Positions 44,001-56,685 are shown, counted from the stretch's first letter. The stretch: DNA of 64,000 nt from Ciona intestinalis (GCF_000224145.3 NC_020170.2:1630300-1694299), one strand, 5' to 3'. The notes: generated by a model from the letters alone, not told the origin. Program-made: numbers and translations.

Positions 44001-47000
44001 AGATCTTTGTCAAAGACCTAGGATTTAGGCCAGATTTTACCCATTAACCCCCAAAAAATTGTATGTAAAGTAAACTGTGGGGTAAGATGAATGTTTCATA
44101 ACTATTACCGTTTGGCTGGTAATTGCCTTCTCCTCACTGGTTATGTTATATATGTAATATAATGTAACCCGCAAAATCAAATCGATACTTCTTTATAACG
44201 GACGCCATTGCATATTTTACTGTTATATTCTACTGACTTTGCTGCCGACATTGTTTAATAAATAATTTTGCTCCTTCGTTATAATAACGTTACTTTCCTA
44301 GAACCAACGTTTTGTCTACCACACGTAAGAAAAAACGAGCCGAAAAACGGAACACCGGGCAAAACTTTTTATGGTTGAAAAAATCGTAAAAAAAATAAGC
44401 AGAAAAAATGTAACTTACTTCGGAGATAAAAACAACTGATCCGAATCCGGTACAGACGCGCTGTGATTGGTGGAAGCGGAAACACGTGCACTTTCATATC
44501 CTTCTGAACCTGAGCAGCTAAAATTGCTGCCATTTGATGCTCCAACGAGCATACTGGTTGCAGAATTGCGGCCTGCGTGGTCATAAAGCAGGGTCAGATT
44601 TTACAACACGAGTTAGTTCTAATTGTTATTGGGCAATTAAAACACAAATCGGAAAACGGGTTGACCTTGGGTAATATAGTAATCCAAAGGTTGTTTGTCA
44701 GATTAATATGTTGTAAATTAAATTATATTAATAAATTTACAGCGTCTGCTATGCCGACATATTGGAATGACTAATTTTTATGAGAGATTTTCGTTTGTCA
44801 GCAACACATTAACAGCCATAAACAGCTGTTATCCCAATGTAGACCTACCCAACGTCTATACTAACTTTGGACCTACCGTATGATCAACAATTTGAAAATC
44901 TTTTTAATATTACTGTTCAGTAAGATGGGATAGCACCTGAATACCATACATCCGGGTCATTTATAAACTATTAACAAAGATATTTTAGAGCCGCCAGAAT
45001 GCAGTTTTAAGTCCTTAAACAATTTTTGTTTATTAACGAGAAAAGGAAATGGAAATATCTCCCATTTTTCCTTACCCTATTATGTAATCAAAAATTTAGG
45101 AACCTAATTTTTTTAGCTTACCGGAATCGGAGTCATTGGAAGTCGTGGAAACACTAAATCTGGCAACACTGCTCGGGCAAGGATTGCTAGAACTCACCAA
45201 TGAACTTTCTGCAACACATATTTAAACTTACAACAGCAAAAAACTAAAACACGAGGGTAAAACAAAACTCATTATTTTACATTAGTCATATCAGACGAAT
45301 TGGGTTTAGCAATTCTGATTGTTTCCTTTGTAGTTTCAGGGGAAATCAATATGTTAATAAACGTGAGTTTCTCTTACCCGTTGGCGTCACCGCTAACCAG
45401 TTCTTCGTCTTTTTTGGAGGTTTGAAAGCAGTAGGTCGGATAATGTTACCGTCAGTGATCTGAAATAATAAACAGTATTTTTTTATAAGCTGTAGCCCGA
45501 GTGATATTTTATATACAACTATGTTATGATGGTGGTAATAAATCTGATACATATATTTAGGAATTTGGGTGTTTATGTCAAAACATACAGAGATTATACG
45601 TCTTATAACAAGGATTGTGTGGTGGTATTTAAAAATTCATAAAAATGTTTCAAATTTGGGTAAATATGTACGAATAACGAGTTAAAATTTCTTATACAAG
45701 GGTTTTATGGCTGTATTCAAAAAGTAGTAAATATATTCCGACGCTTTCGAAAATATGTCAGGGCATAACAATGTCATGATATAACTTCAATTCCAATTAT
45801 TATAAGGGGGATCGTTGCTTCTACAATTACTGGTAACATTATAAAGGCGTTAGGGGAATTGGACGCGCGACCGCTTTCATCTTAGGTAATCTAAAAAAAC
45901 ATTTCAACCGGTGGGAGTGAGCATCTGCTTTATCTCAAGTCCGCACGCTGTTATATGTCATCAATATAATGATTATTTAGTTTGCACGACACCCTACCCT
46001 TTTCTGGAAAGAAAAATATTTGTTTGGCTGGGGTTATGCAGCGTTATTAAACTTGAAAAAACGTTATTACGTCAAACTGCGTGAAACCACTTTACTAGCT
46101 ACGAAGTAAGAGCTATGTAAAATAATTAAATTTTATTCTAAATTGTAAAAGTTGGTGTTATGATGAAGTATTACAATATTATTTTTCTCTTTTTTAGTAT
46201 AAATATTTGGTTCGGTTGGTCAAAACTCTAAAAAAAAACGTTATTAAACCGATTGATATGATCAAACGCAGAAATATTTAGGTAAAAATAATATTATTGT
46301 AGCTTGTAATATTTATACCATACAAACAACTGTACGTTTTATTAGGCAACAAATGTTCTAATTCACCAAAATTCAACTTAAATGCACAAATATGCATATT
46401 GAGCCTGAAAAAAATTATAGTAGAATGGGAGAAGTTGAGACACCTTTTCATTCTATTCTCGTCCTATTTGGTAGTAAACAAAGAACATTCCAGTAATTAT
46501 AAAATTGTATTCTCACGACTCCCATAGACGGTTGTTAATTGTTTAAAAACATGATCAAGATATTTGGATATCATGTGCTAAAGGTGTCCCATCTTCCCCC
46601 CAGTACTATATTAATTAAAACTTAATTTTAAAACTACCTTGTCTGCCAACAGCATTCCTGAAGGTGCTAACCTCGGTGGTTCGGCGGTGGTGTGTGGGGT
46701 ACAGGTTGGAGATATTCGAGACTCCGGTTTTTCCTGGACAGTTCCGGATGATAAAGTGCCAGAGCTTTCACTGAGTAATGAAGCGTACGGTGAATTAGGT
46801 TCTACTTTAAGTGGAACATGCTTTGGTTTTAGGGAGGTTTCTCTGTATTGTTTTTCGACGTGCATTGCGTAATAGTCCGAAAGAGTGCAATTGGCTTTAG
46901 TTTCAGGCACCCTTTCAACGTCAATATAGCGCGGTTTTCGCGCTTGCGTTTGTAAGTGTCTTGCTGGTATTTCAGAAATGTTCACATAATCGTGCTTGTG

Positions 47001-50000
47001 GTCTACACTGTTTGCACGGCTCTGTAAATACACATGGTGCGCGCTGCGTTCGTTTCGTTTCACTTCTTCTTCGCTGTAGTCTATTGGGGAAGTGGACAAC
47101 TTTTTCCTCGAGGTAAGTCCATTGAACACAGAATCGCTGGACCTAAGAATAAATTTGTTTAAAACACACAATATTTGTTTAACATACAATAACAATAACA
47201 TTATTTTTTTGTCTTTAAATACAATAGCGAGGGTCAAATTAATTGAGAGCGAAGAAAAGGGGAACTAGCAGCAACACGTCAGTCGTTAAAAACAAGCTAT
47301 GGGGGAAATTGAAGGGGCTGCTAAACCTAAAATTAATTACCTAACCACAGCTCGCACCTACCTTCTGTTCGATTTTTGTTTTGTGTCTTTATTTGTCAGC
47401 TTATCGGAGCTACTCCATTTAAAAGGGACTCTGATATTGATTTTATCAAATGATGATCGAAGTTTTTCTTTTACACCGAGTCTAAAGGCGCTAGTTTCGA
47501 AACCACCATTATCGCTCCCAGAGCTAGTTCTTCTACTTTTTTTCTGCTTTTGATATTTCCCTCCTTGGGACGGATCGATTATACTTGTTCCTGTACCCAT
47601 TGCGTGCCTTCGTCCGTCTTTTTGATAACGAAAGTACTGAGTCTCTCCTGGACTCCCTTCCTTTTTCTTTTCAGATTCGTCTCCGGAATAATACAAAATA
47701 GTTTGTTCCGTGTTATCCGCGGAATAATAACAAAAAACTTCGTTTCCGTCTTCGCTTAAATGTTGCTGCGTCGCTTGCTCGGGCAGTGGTGACAAATTAG
47801 TGAATTCAACACTTCCGTTATAATCAAAATGTGGCGTGTGGTCAATACTTGGAACGTTGTGTGTTTGATGACACCGACCCTTATCATTAGATGTAAGTTT
47901 TACCGACATCATGTTTGCTTACAAGCACACTTCCATAGGTTTCTGCTAAATCAAGATTATTTAGCATTAATTGGTAGTTAGGTGGCCTATTCAAATTTTT
48001 AATATGTGGTAGGGTGAGGCAAGATGGGACCCTCTAACAGAGCGTTTTTAATTTTCAAATTAGGAAATGTGGGAATTAAGTGCTACGGTATATCCCATCT
48101 TACCCAACAGTGGTATACATGTATATAAGTAGGTGAGCAATTATTACAAAACGCCACGTTGAATCGTACGTGTTTATAATATATATTAGCTTAAATAAAA
48201 GTACATGTTTAGAAAACTAAGTATATTAACGTTCAAACGTAACAAAAATACAATAGATTCTTATCAGTTATGCTACACTCCAGTATCAATCCAGCAACAA
48301 AACAATATAACTGCCTATAGCAACATAAATCATTGGCGAACCAACCATACAATACACAAAAGATAGGACAGCACTTCATTAATTCAATATTTAAAGAACT
48401 AACAGCAAGTTCGAGTCAAAGTACTTTGTTCGCACCGGACGAATGGATCTTTTGAGGTAATTAACTTGTTAACTTTGCTTCTGTGCGCCGTGGTACTTCA
48501 AAGGCTTCCAATATAAAGAGAGTTGAACTCTTTGTTGGAAAATGCTGAGATAATCTTACTTAATCATCTTACTATGAGCGAATAATGGAATCACAGTGCG
48601 AGTTCTGCTTTATTGGTTTAAACTAGTTCGCAAATGGCTGTTATTACTAACTCCAAGTATATAATGCAAGTGTACTATTGCGTTCAAATGCAAGCGTTGT
48701 ATTATATCATTATTCCAACATGCAGTAATCTCATCAATGAACCAGCGAGCTTGAATGAGCAGTCGATTTTATCAGAGCTTCAAAACGTCGATATCGTTCA
48801 ATTATTTATCCTTTCTGGCGTTTGTTTTATCAAGAGTAAATGATGGTGCAAGGACATTTCCCGCAGGCCAACGAACGCGGTACATGACGAGATCAATTAC
48901 ATTATGCGCCGACGCGTCGTATTCTCAAAAGCTGGTTAGCATTGCACAAGCCAGTATTTAAAAAGCAACAACAAATCAAACGCTACGTCACGAACAAAGC
49001 CCCTAGCTAGCAAGTAACACATGCAGGCGCCACTGTAAGTGCGCCCTGCTTTGCCCTATGGTCAATTTCTGCGCTAAAAGTAGACCAATTTGCTACGAAC
49101 GCCTGTATATAATTTATATGGTAGACATTGCTATAAGAAACTTGTGGAGAATATACTTGTATGCAGATGTCCTATCTATACTGCAAGCCTTGGTATATGT
49201 CTTATCTTTCTACATTATATTGTTGTTTAAGGCGATGTACGACTTCTTTTAACTACAATCCTTCGCCTGTTAACCGTTGACCACACTGCAGATGTTAAGC
49301 CATAACTCAAGAAGCAGTAGCAAGAAAAGGAAAAAGGCAGTCGCTGTAAATAAGGACGCTGTACAAGCAGTGTTTTGGCGAACAGCTGAGGAAGAAAAGA
49401 GCAAACACGCGGCACCGTGACTGTAAAAGGATAACAACATCCGCAATAATATTTACATACTGCTTAAAACTGCACCTACTATTTAAGTCTATTGTGTTAT
49501 GTAATTGGGAAATATTATTTTAAATAAGTTTCTCGAAGACAAGGGTGTAAATGACGTCACACGCCGATAAACCAATCAGCAATCGATAAAGGTGTTGATT
49601 ATGTGAACGCATTCTCGCACTTAATAACATGCAATAACAAAACAATTACAACAGTTTTCGAAATGTTTTTGGGTCACGGCACACTTAAATATTTTGAATT
49701 TGTTTGCGACACACCAAATTTTATAAACTCATATTTTATATTTGTCTAGTTGGGCGGGAAAGATGGGACACCGTTTTATTCTATTTTCTCGTTCTATTTG
49801 GTAGTAAACAAACAACATTCAAAGAATTATAAAACCGTAAAAACCGTATAATTATTTAAAACACGATCAGAATAATTGGATAATACGCGCTAAAGAATTA
49901 AATATGTCCCAACTTTCCCCATCCTGCTATATACATAACGCGTTAAAACTAAACAGTATATATTATTTTGGAAAATTGATGAGCAAAATGTAAGATGATA

Positions 50001-53000
50001 TATAATACAATGGCCTATATGCCAACTTCTCTTGCTTACGCTTGAATGGTAAACTATCTTTCGCACTTTAAGATATGCCACTCTAGTCTTAGGCTTTATA
50101 AATAGGCTTAAAACTATTAATTCCTTAAAACACTAATGCCAAAAGTTACGATATTTTTTCGTTTCAGATAAGCAGCGTATTAATATATGCAGGATTAACC
50201 GAAATAACTACACCTCGTGCAAAAATGTCTCAGTAAACATTGCTTTATTAATATATAAAGTAAATCTCATTGGCGCCAAAGTTTAGCAGACTAAACAAAC
50301 TGTACAAGTATATCAAAATCACATTCCAGTGTACTGGTAGTCAAAAGTACTAAATCAAAATGTCTCTATTTTTCGGGCATTACAGTCAAAGTACATTCCG
50401 ATGTCGTATAATTCTGTGTATAAAAGAAGGCGTATCTCAGATTTCTGATAATTAACTTTACAATATAATTACTGGCAACGCAAAACAATACGGCATTCGT
50501 CATACCACGTGATTTTATATTAGATTCTGAGAAAACAACAGAGCAACAAAAACAACGGATCGAATTCTTTCAAATTAAGTTGGCAAATGGTTACAGCCAA
50601 GACTAAAAACAGCATTTTTCAATTGATAAAAAAATTCACACGAAACGCAAATCGATGAATTGAATCTTCTTTAGACAACACTTCCCTTCTTTGAGTTTTA
50701 CACATTTTTCTTCCAATTTAATGTTAATTTGTTTTAATAAATAACAATTTACTGTGAGTTAACGGTAGGGAATGTTGGGTTCAACAGCGCTTTGTATTTT
50801 AAATTCTTCAGTATGGGTTATACTTGTAGCGTGTTAAACGAATGTCGTTTAATCGCTAATTTCTTTCTGTTCGCTTTACTAAATTGAACCTTCACTAACG
50901 CATTTAAAGACATAAATAACATCTATGTTATAAGTTAAAACCAAGCCAAGAGAAAGGTTAAAGCTCATTCAACCCAATAGTTCAACGCAGTTTCTAGATA
51001 CATCGGATGGGTTTAATTAGAAACAGGATTACAGACGTATATTATCTGAATACTCAATTAATGCATTGCAGTCCGCATACAAACACTACGGACTCTGATC
51101 TGTACTACACATAATGCTAAACGAGTTCCCTATATAACAAATGTTAATATATACACATATATTACCGTGGACTATATCACAGCTACACAAAATCCCCCAT
51201 AAAAAAGCTATTGACAATTTCGATTTAAAGTCCTATGTTCAGTATTCGTTTCAAATATGTAGCACATACAGTCGGTAAACAATGATCACCAGGTTTGTTG
51301 TAACTTATATAGCGGCATAGCGCTTTACAGTACGGTGGGACAAGATTTTCATTCTCTTTCTTTATCCCATTTGGTAGTAAAAAGTATATTTAAAAATTTT
51401 TATAACCGTAGCCCGTGACTTTAAATAGCATTGTTAACCGTTTAAAACTCGACCAGGAAATATGGGATTTTACGTGCTAACAGTATCTCATCTTACCCCA
51501 CACTACTATACTTCATAAACTTACAAAAATATTTTGTGTAATTTTAACGCAAAACATTTTAACCCGTATCGATATCACGTGTTACAGCAAACTCTACAAA
51601 ACAAGTTCGCGCAATCTTTCTCTGTCTTTCTTAAATTGTTATTGATCCACCGAGTCTAAAATCTAGCGAATAATTTATGGCTGAACTGCAACCGTATATA
51701 GAGTTACTGTTTTTATAAAATCATATTTCAACCGTTTTACCACAACTTAAACACCCGCAATTTTTCTTAAGTCTTCCATTCTACAAATAAACACCTCAAA
51801 TATTAAATAGCGTTTACGAAAAACTCTGTATATATAAAACTCGTAAGCTTTAAATGGCCTAGTTTTTCTCCTAGTTATCAAATAACTAAGTACAGTAATA
51901 TAAAGCGCGGCTCACAGCGGGCAATTTCATCCTGCGTAATAAAATAGCATCTCACACAATCGATTGAAGCGATGAGTTGTTCAGTTCAAAGAGCGTTTAT
52001 AAACGTATTTAAGTTCACTGGACACTGCGGTCACTTGTATTGCGGGACTACCTTTCTCACATAAGTCAAAATCATTGTCTCAATTTTTTAAAAAACAACA
52101 ACATTTTTTTACCAAAAAGATCGGTTTTAAATGCTTTTATAACCGTCTTAACATTACATTATCACAAACAGATCTTGAGAATGACGTGAAGCTGATCGAA
52201 CAGCAACTTGCCCGATTGAAACGAACCTTATACTTCACGCGTCAATGCATTCACGAAATTTCCGGTCTCAGGGGACACTTTGCGCGGCAAAACTACAGCT
52301 TTGTATTTAAACTAGAACAAAAATTGCTCGTTTTTTAAACCCGTATTAAAGGTAATAATTTGATCCCACTGACAAAAAACACGGACAAATGCGTTTATTT
52401 TTAACCAGCAATGCTATAAAGTACATTATCCAAGTTATCATATGTATAGTACTGTGGGGTAAGATGGGACACCTTTATCACATAATATCCAAGTATCCTG
52501 ATCGTGTTTTAAACAATTAACAACGTTCTATAAGAGTCGTGAGGGTACGGTTTTATATTTCTTTGTTTACTACCAAGTGGGACGAGAAAATAAAATGAAA
52601 AGGTGTCCCATCTTCCCCACCCTACTATACTTACAAAAAGGCTATAATAGATTGGGTAACAAATAAAAAATATTTGCGGAATTTTATAACCGTATTCTTA
52701 CGACTCTAAAATACCGTTGTTAATTGTTCAAAACATGGTCAGGGACAGTATATATGTGCTAAAGGTATGCAACTTACCCAACAGTACTAATTTTATATTA
52801 AATAAAATAAAAATAAGAATATCTATACAACTTATATGTGGCAGCTAAATATAACGTGTTTTATACAAACTACTTATCCATTGCAGCCCATTTTACCCGA
52901 CAGTACCGTTCGATTAAAATTATCATTCGTTCTCGTTATACAATCACCACAGTTGACGTTAAATAAACTGAAATACTTTTTCATTGTTTCTCATGGGATA

Positions 53001-54654
53001 TAGTCTGGCGTATGTGATAAAAATCCTATTCCCACTTGTTACTTAGATTTGCAGCATATATAAACGATTCGTGTCACTGGGATCTTGTCACGGTATATTA
53101 TGGTGGGCAGCCATTAGACATCTGGGCATTTACGCCAATGATATATGGAACAACTATGGTATCAATTAACAACATTGTGCAAATGTTTGCATTTAGCCTT
53201 GCATTAAGTCATTAATAAAATTAATTAAAGTAAGAATATGGTGTTACAAAAATGTAACAAACAAAAGTCAAGTCCAACCAATTGTTGTATTGAAGATATA
53301 TATATATATATTTCGCCTAAATAGCATCGTCAGTCTCTTATTCAAACAGACTCTCTATATTAGAATCCTTTTTGTTGAGCTTATTACCACAACCGTTAAG
53401 TATTGTGGGGTAAGATGGGATGCTGTTAGAACCTAAGTCCCATATTTCCTGATCGTGTTTTCAACAGTTAACAATGCTCTTTTAAGAGTCGCGGGGATAC
53501 GGTTATATATTTTTGCAAATTTTCTTTGTTAACAACCAAATGTGACGAGGAAAGAGAATGCTCAGGTGTATTTTAACTATACATGCGATTTTTTAATAAA
53601 GATGATCAATATCACCAAACGAACATACTTCCCATGTGAATATTCAACGCGAAATGTCAACAGCAGTTCAATTATATTCGAATCATTAACAATATATTTA
53701 ATTGCTCAAGTGTCATTGAGTTTTTGTTATGATTGATTTCATTTTAAGCCGTAACAGCAATGCATTTGAAGCATAGAATATCAACATAAAAGTCCAAACG
53801 TGCTTGCGGAAATACCTTACCTTTTTCTCATGTTTAAGGTAAAGCGCCAATTATAGCGGTTTCTTAAATGCTTTTACGTCTCAATTAAGAACAACGGAAC
53901 TTTTTCGCGATGACTTAACCGCGCTATAAAAGTAAACCCGATCGCGTCTGGATAAAGGCGTGCCAGCATTTGCTTTGTTGACCAACAAACAAGAATCATT
54001 CTAAAATAAACTAACGTAAAGGATGGCGAAATAAACAGAGTGGTCTACTTTAAAGATGGTAAATAAAAAAACGAAGAATGGTAAATTGTATCCACAATAG
54101 TTACTCGCGGGAAACGTTAGCCTTAAAACCGAAAGCCTCAAAACCGCGACGTGGCCAATTAAGGAGATAAAAAGATTTTTCACGACAATGTGTAACCAAA
54201 CCTGATGTTAAAAGCTGGTATCGTGTGATAGTTATTAAGGGTTTAAGACAATCTTTAAAGTATGGAATACGAGTTTTGGATACAATAACTAGGAATTTAG
54301 TAGTTTAAAATAACTGCGTAACCACGACAGCTGTTGTGGTACAATATGGTTTAAAATATATAGTAGGGTGGGAGCAGATGGGACACATTTTCAATCTATT
54401 TTCTTGTCACATTTGGTAGTAAACAAAGAACATTTACAGAATTATAAAAACAATATCCTCACGACTCCCATACCGTTGTTAATTGTTTAAAACACGATCA
54501 GGATAGTTAAATATTATGTGCTAAAAGGTGTCCCACCCCACCCTACTATATACTGGAAATTGATTGATTAAAATGCGTGTCTACTAAACATATATCAACA
54601 CAAACACAATAAATTCAATATTTACTGATTGTTCATTCTCTTACCTGGCGACAT
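40852..54654 (-). CDS. LZTS-like: LZTS/N4BP3-like leucine-zipper coiled-coil protein (two apparent frameshifts)
   Basis: Exons in order: 54654-54645 (ATG TCG CCA G, tentative), 47917-47362, 47142-46638, 45459-45378, 45208-45122, 44572-44419, 43916-43802, 43715-43635, 43025-42933, 41675-41079, 41017-40852. Phases agree throughout if two bases are missing from exon 41675-41079, giving about 815 residues. The N-terminal half is Ser/Thr-rich and disordered. Then comes IIRPTAFKPP, a motif I associate with LZTS/N4BP3 proteins. The C-terminal third is coiled coil ending VVRYQKQLQANYVQTFKRSS, like the Fez1-domain end. Family members act at centrosomes, postsynaptic densities and in beta-catenin or Rap signalling. 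If the distal first exon is wrong, translation could start at 47912 (MMSVKLTS). Family assignment rests on recalled motifs. Confidence 0.8.
41079..41675 (-). CDS. LZTS-like coiled-coil exon with two apparent 1-base deletions
   Basis: The frame opened by LEEKIKSMNEAIDVQMNGD runs to IVALRN and then hits a stop. A second frame carries RELQGLLAKRDSEISELNEK, and a third FEIDELRRVSDVPSSL through KSRVVR to the donor. Adding one base near 41468-41480 (GGG or TTT run) and one near 41396-41399 (TTTT run) makes the coil continuous. Those two bases also change the exon length from 597 to 599, which is what the flanking exon phases require. This points to sequence errors, less likely to gene decay. Confidence 0.75.
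41735..41926 (+). mobile_element. MITE in LZTS-like intron
   Basis: ATGGTGGAGAAGATGGGACA to TTACCCCACTGTACTATATG. Confidence 0.8.
42176..42369 (-). mobile_element. MITE in LZTS-like intron
   Basis: TATAGTAGGGTGGGGGGGCA to TTCCACTACCCTACTATATT. Confidence 0.85.
42640..42834 (+). mobile_element. MITE, ACAGTACTATA-ended subfamily
   Basis: Left CTACATTGGGGTAATATTGT, right AATTTACCCCACAGTACTAT. Confidence 0.75.
43026..43312 (-). mobile_element. Truncated SINE supplying a 3' splice site
   Basis: Read on the minus strand it has the body CTTGGACAAGACACTTTAAC and ends AAGTTACATTTATTCATTCA. It is related to the SINE at 37827-38118 but lacks the tRNA-like head. Its ATTC tail runs directly into CACCAG, the acceptor of exon 43025-42933. 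Confidence 0.6.
44920..45084 (-). mobile_element. Divergent MITE
   Basis: TTCAGTAAGATGGGATAGCA to CATTTTTCCTTACCCTATTA. Internal similarity is weak but ordered. Confidence 0.5.
46416..46612 (+). mobile_element. MITE next to an LZTS-like exon
   Basis: TATAGTAGAATGGGAGAAGT to TCTTCCCCCCAGTACTATAT. It ends 26 bases from exon 47142-46638. Confidence 0.85.
48005..48118 (+). mobile_element. MITE with internal deletion
   Basis: TGGTAGGGTGAGGCAAGATG to CATCTTACCCAACAGTGGTA, about 110 bases. Confidence 0.65.
49745..49932 (+). mobile_element. MITE
   Basis: CTAGTTGGGCGGGAAAGATG to CTTTCCCCATCCTGCTATAT. Confidence 0.8.
51324..51511 (+). mobile_element. MITE
   Basis: TTTACAGTACGGTGGGACAA to CTTACCCCACACTACTATAC. 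Confidence 0.75.
52445..52629 (-). mobile_element. MITE with hybrid ends
   Basis: Left end is the TAGTACTGTGGGGTAAGATG type, right end the CTTCCCCACCCTACTATAC type. Confidence 0.9.
52647..52792 (+). mobile_element. Shortened MITE adjacent to the previous one
   Basis: Begins AATAGATTGGGTAACAAATA and ends ACTTACCCAACAGTACTAAT. The left third is missing. Confidence 0.6.
53270..53360. repeat. Dispersed repeat shared with 10604-10700
   Basis: CCAACCAATTGTTGTATTGA, a (TA)n stretch, TTTCGCCTAAATAGCATCGT and CAGTCTCTTATTC. It lies in LZTS-like intron 1. Confidence 0.5.
53397..53580 (-). mobile_element. MITE, right end decayed
   Basis: GTATTGTGGGGTAAGATGGG, then TTTCCTGATCGTGTTTTCAA, then ACAACCAAATGTGACGAGGA. 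Confidence 0.7.
54357..54551 (+). mobile_element. MITE just inside the first LZTS-like intron
   Basis: TATAGTAGGGTGGGAGCAGA to GTCCCACCCCACCCTACTAT. Confidence 0.9.
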
Positions 54655-55110
54655 GGTGACTAAGTGTTGTCAAAATGTTCGAATGGTGAATGCAGTTGAA
54701 AGCACACTGACAAAGAATTTGAGTACTTTGAGCATAAAACGGTCTTTACAACACAGCATACATTTTTTAACGTCTTGTAGACTCTGTGAAGTACATTGGT
54801 AAATATTATCATACACGCCTCCCTAAATAACCAGTTTCCTGAAACTTTATCAGAAGAAATACTTGTGCTGTTAGCAAGTTGCTATCTCGGTTAGGATTGA
54901 AACCAGTCGCATACGAGACGACGAGTCAAGCCGTGCCGGTTCTGGTTGACTGGTTACTCACTTATACGCATGCTGCCGAGATAAATTCACACTAGCGGTA
55001 AAAACAGCCGATTCGAGAGCGGCGGGCGACTTCTGACGTAACTTCCTAACTCGCCGACAATAAAGACGACGGAATTTAGAGCAGAACGGTGCCATTTCCC
55101 ATCACCCGCG
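54655..55110 (-). promoter_or_regulatory. Probable 5' UTR/promoter of the LZTS-like gene
   Basis: Directly upstream of the tentative first exon is about 450 bases, CpG-containing and richer in GC than the introns on either side. The start of transcription is not fixed by the sequence. Confidence 0.45.
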
Positions 55111-56113
55111 TCGAGCACTCACAAGCTTTGGCACAAAGCCTTTATAAGTTGTCGGTTAAATATTTGATATTAAATGTCTTTGTAAAATAATCTTGGGTGT
55201 TAAAGTGTAGATACCAATCTCAACGTTTGCTTTAAAACGTATTCTATGTTTTACACTGGTAAAACTAACCTTACGTTTTAACGGCGCTTTATTTGTGAGT
55301 ACTATATAACTAAACAAAACTAAAAGCTAAAAAAGAAAAAAACTAAAGCAAAGCGAAAGCAGAGTACAATTTTTCCGCCCGAATTACGAGGTAATTTATT
55401 GCCAGTCCTTCTTCATTACGTTGTCTGTCACCAGAATATATTGCTATCATGGAAGAAGGAGATTTATAAAAGAACCACACTTATTTTCTTCAAACTGAAT
55501 GTAAATATGTTTTAAACTGTAAGCGTGTTTTAGCAACTGTTGTTTTGTCGCTATATCGTGTCTTTTGTTTAAAATAGTTTTAATCTTAGCTACCGTAACC
55601 GAAAAGACAAATAAACTTATTATTAAATCCGGGTAAACATTGCGTGTTCGGTCAGCTTTCCGGCGCACTCAGCCGGCCACAAAATTTAAATATTTCTTCC
55701 TGCTTTTCCACATTCCACTGTTTTTCTATTATGCTCGGAAAACATAAAGGTATACTAAAATTTGTAACGTTTTAAATATACATAGCTTTAGCAAAGTTGT
55801 ACGTGCGAAGAATGTACACGTTATTGTTAAACTTATATAAAAGGAAATTCTGCTTTTTTGTATGTAGCGTATTTATCCACTCGTGGCCGGGCAACGACAG
55901 TTTAGGTAAAGCGGTGCCCATGGTCGCTGTGTGTAATAATAGCTGCGTGTTCTGATATATTTGTTTGCTATAAAAGCTAAGAAATACGTTTTTCTTGTAT
56001 ATTAACTTGTATTTCTGGTAAGGTAAAACATCGGGGCGAGAACCTTAAAAATGAACAACACATTCCACATTGAAGGAATAAAAAGTAAATGCATCAGATT
56101 TTAATTAATTACT
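55111..56113. other. Intergenic, nothing firm
   Basis: About 1 kb between the LZTS-like promoter and the small-protein cluster. A short SINE-like scrap may lie near 55866-55935 (CCGGGCAACGACAG). No gene seen. Confidence 0.5.
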
Positions 56114-56685
56114 TTATTCTTGTGCATGCTGTTTCATGAACTCATCGAAGTCCGCCATTTCTTCGTTCATTTTCTCGTCATTCATTTCATCTATAACGTA
56201 AAATACTAATAACATGGTGGGGTAATATGGGACATGTTTCATTTCCTTCATTGTTCCATTTGGGAGGAAACAACGAATATTTACAGAACTGTTTAACCGC
56301 GACTCTGAACTAGCGTTGTTATTTGATAAAAAAAAACGATTAGAACATATAAGATGTAGGTGCTAACGGTTTCCTATCTTGCCCCACAATACTATATCAG
56401 ATTTTTTAAATTGTGTCTGAACAACTTACGTTCTTCAGTGGGTGCTTGATCGCCAACTTTATAATAATACCGGCGACGACAGTAGTGCAAGTTGTTCCAT
56501 GTGTACCACGTGTTCCATGTGTTCCAGTTGGTGTGGTGGTAGTAAGGGTAGTAGTACCTTCTTCTGTAATAAATGAATCTTCTTCGAGATAGAGTTATTG
56601 TGGATTGTTTTGATGTCGCGGCAAACCCCAAATCCACAAGCTGCAGCAGAAGAAAAATAACAGCGATTTTAGTTGTACGTTCCAT
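56114..56685 (-). CDS. Small secreted Tyr/Arg/Trp-rich protein, copy 1
   Basis: Two exons (56685-56430 and 56190-56114) give about 110 residues. Residues 1-23 (MERTTKIAVIFLLLQLVDLG) form a signal peptide. A short variable Ser/Thr stretch follows, then a basic aromatic core: SRRRFIYYRRRYYYPYYHH, NWNTWNTWYTWNNLHYCRRR and YYYKVGDQAPTEE. Exon 2 adds an acidic tail HEMNDEKMNEEMADFDEFMK ending QHAQE. There is one cysteine in the mature part. The intron carries a MITE. I recognise no known family. The basic core with acidic tail resembles tunicate antimicrobial precursors in layout, but a structural (tunic or adhesive) role is equally possible. The start is fixed by the signal peptide and by identity with the other two copies. 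Confidence 0.8.
56211..56398 (+). mobile_element. MITE in intron of small-protein copy 1
   Basis: ATGGTGGGGTAATATGGGAC to TTGCCCCACAATACTATATC. Antisense to the gene, as in copy 2. Confidence 0.75.

Larger units (their letters stand above)
47918..54644. other. Presumed first intron of the LZTS-like gene, no gene seen
   Basis: About 6.7 kb holds MITEs at 48005, 49745, 51324, 52445, 52647, 53397 and 54357, a dispersed repeat at 53270, and a CRE palindrome at 49552-49559. One open stretch at 52075-52338 (plus) is noted separately. No convincing gene. Confidence 0.6.

Noticed and set aside
6091..54551. The regularly recurring ~195-bp sequence as a CRISPR-like array or noncoding RNA family
   Set aside because: Copies are widely and irregularly spaced, in both orientations, with terminal inverted repeats and TA flanks, which fits a MITE.
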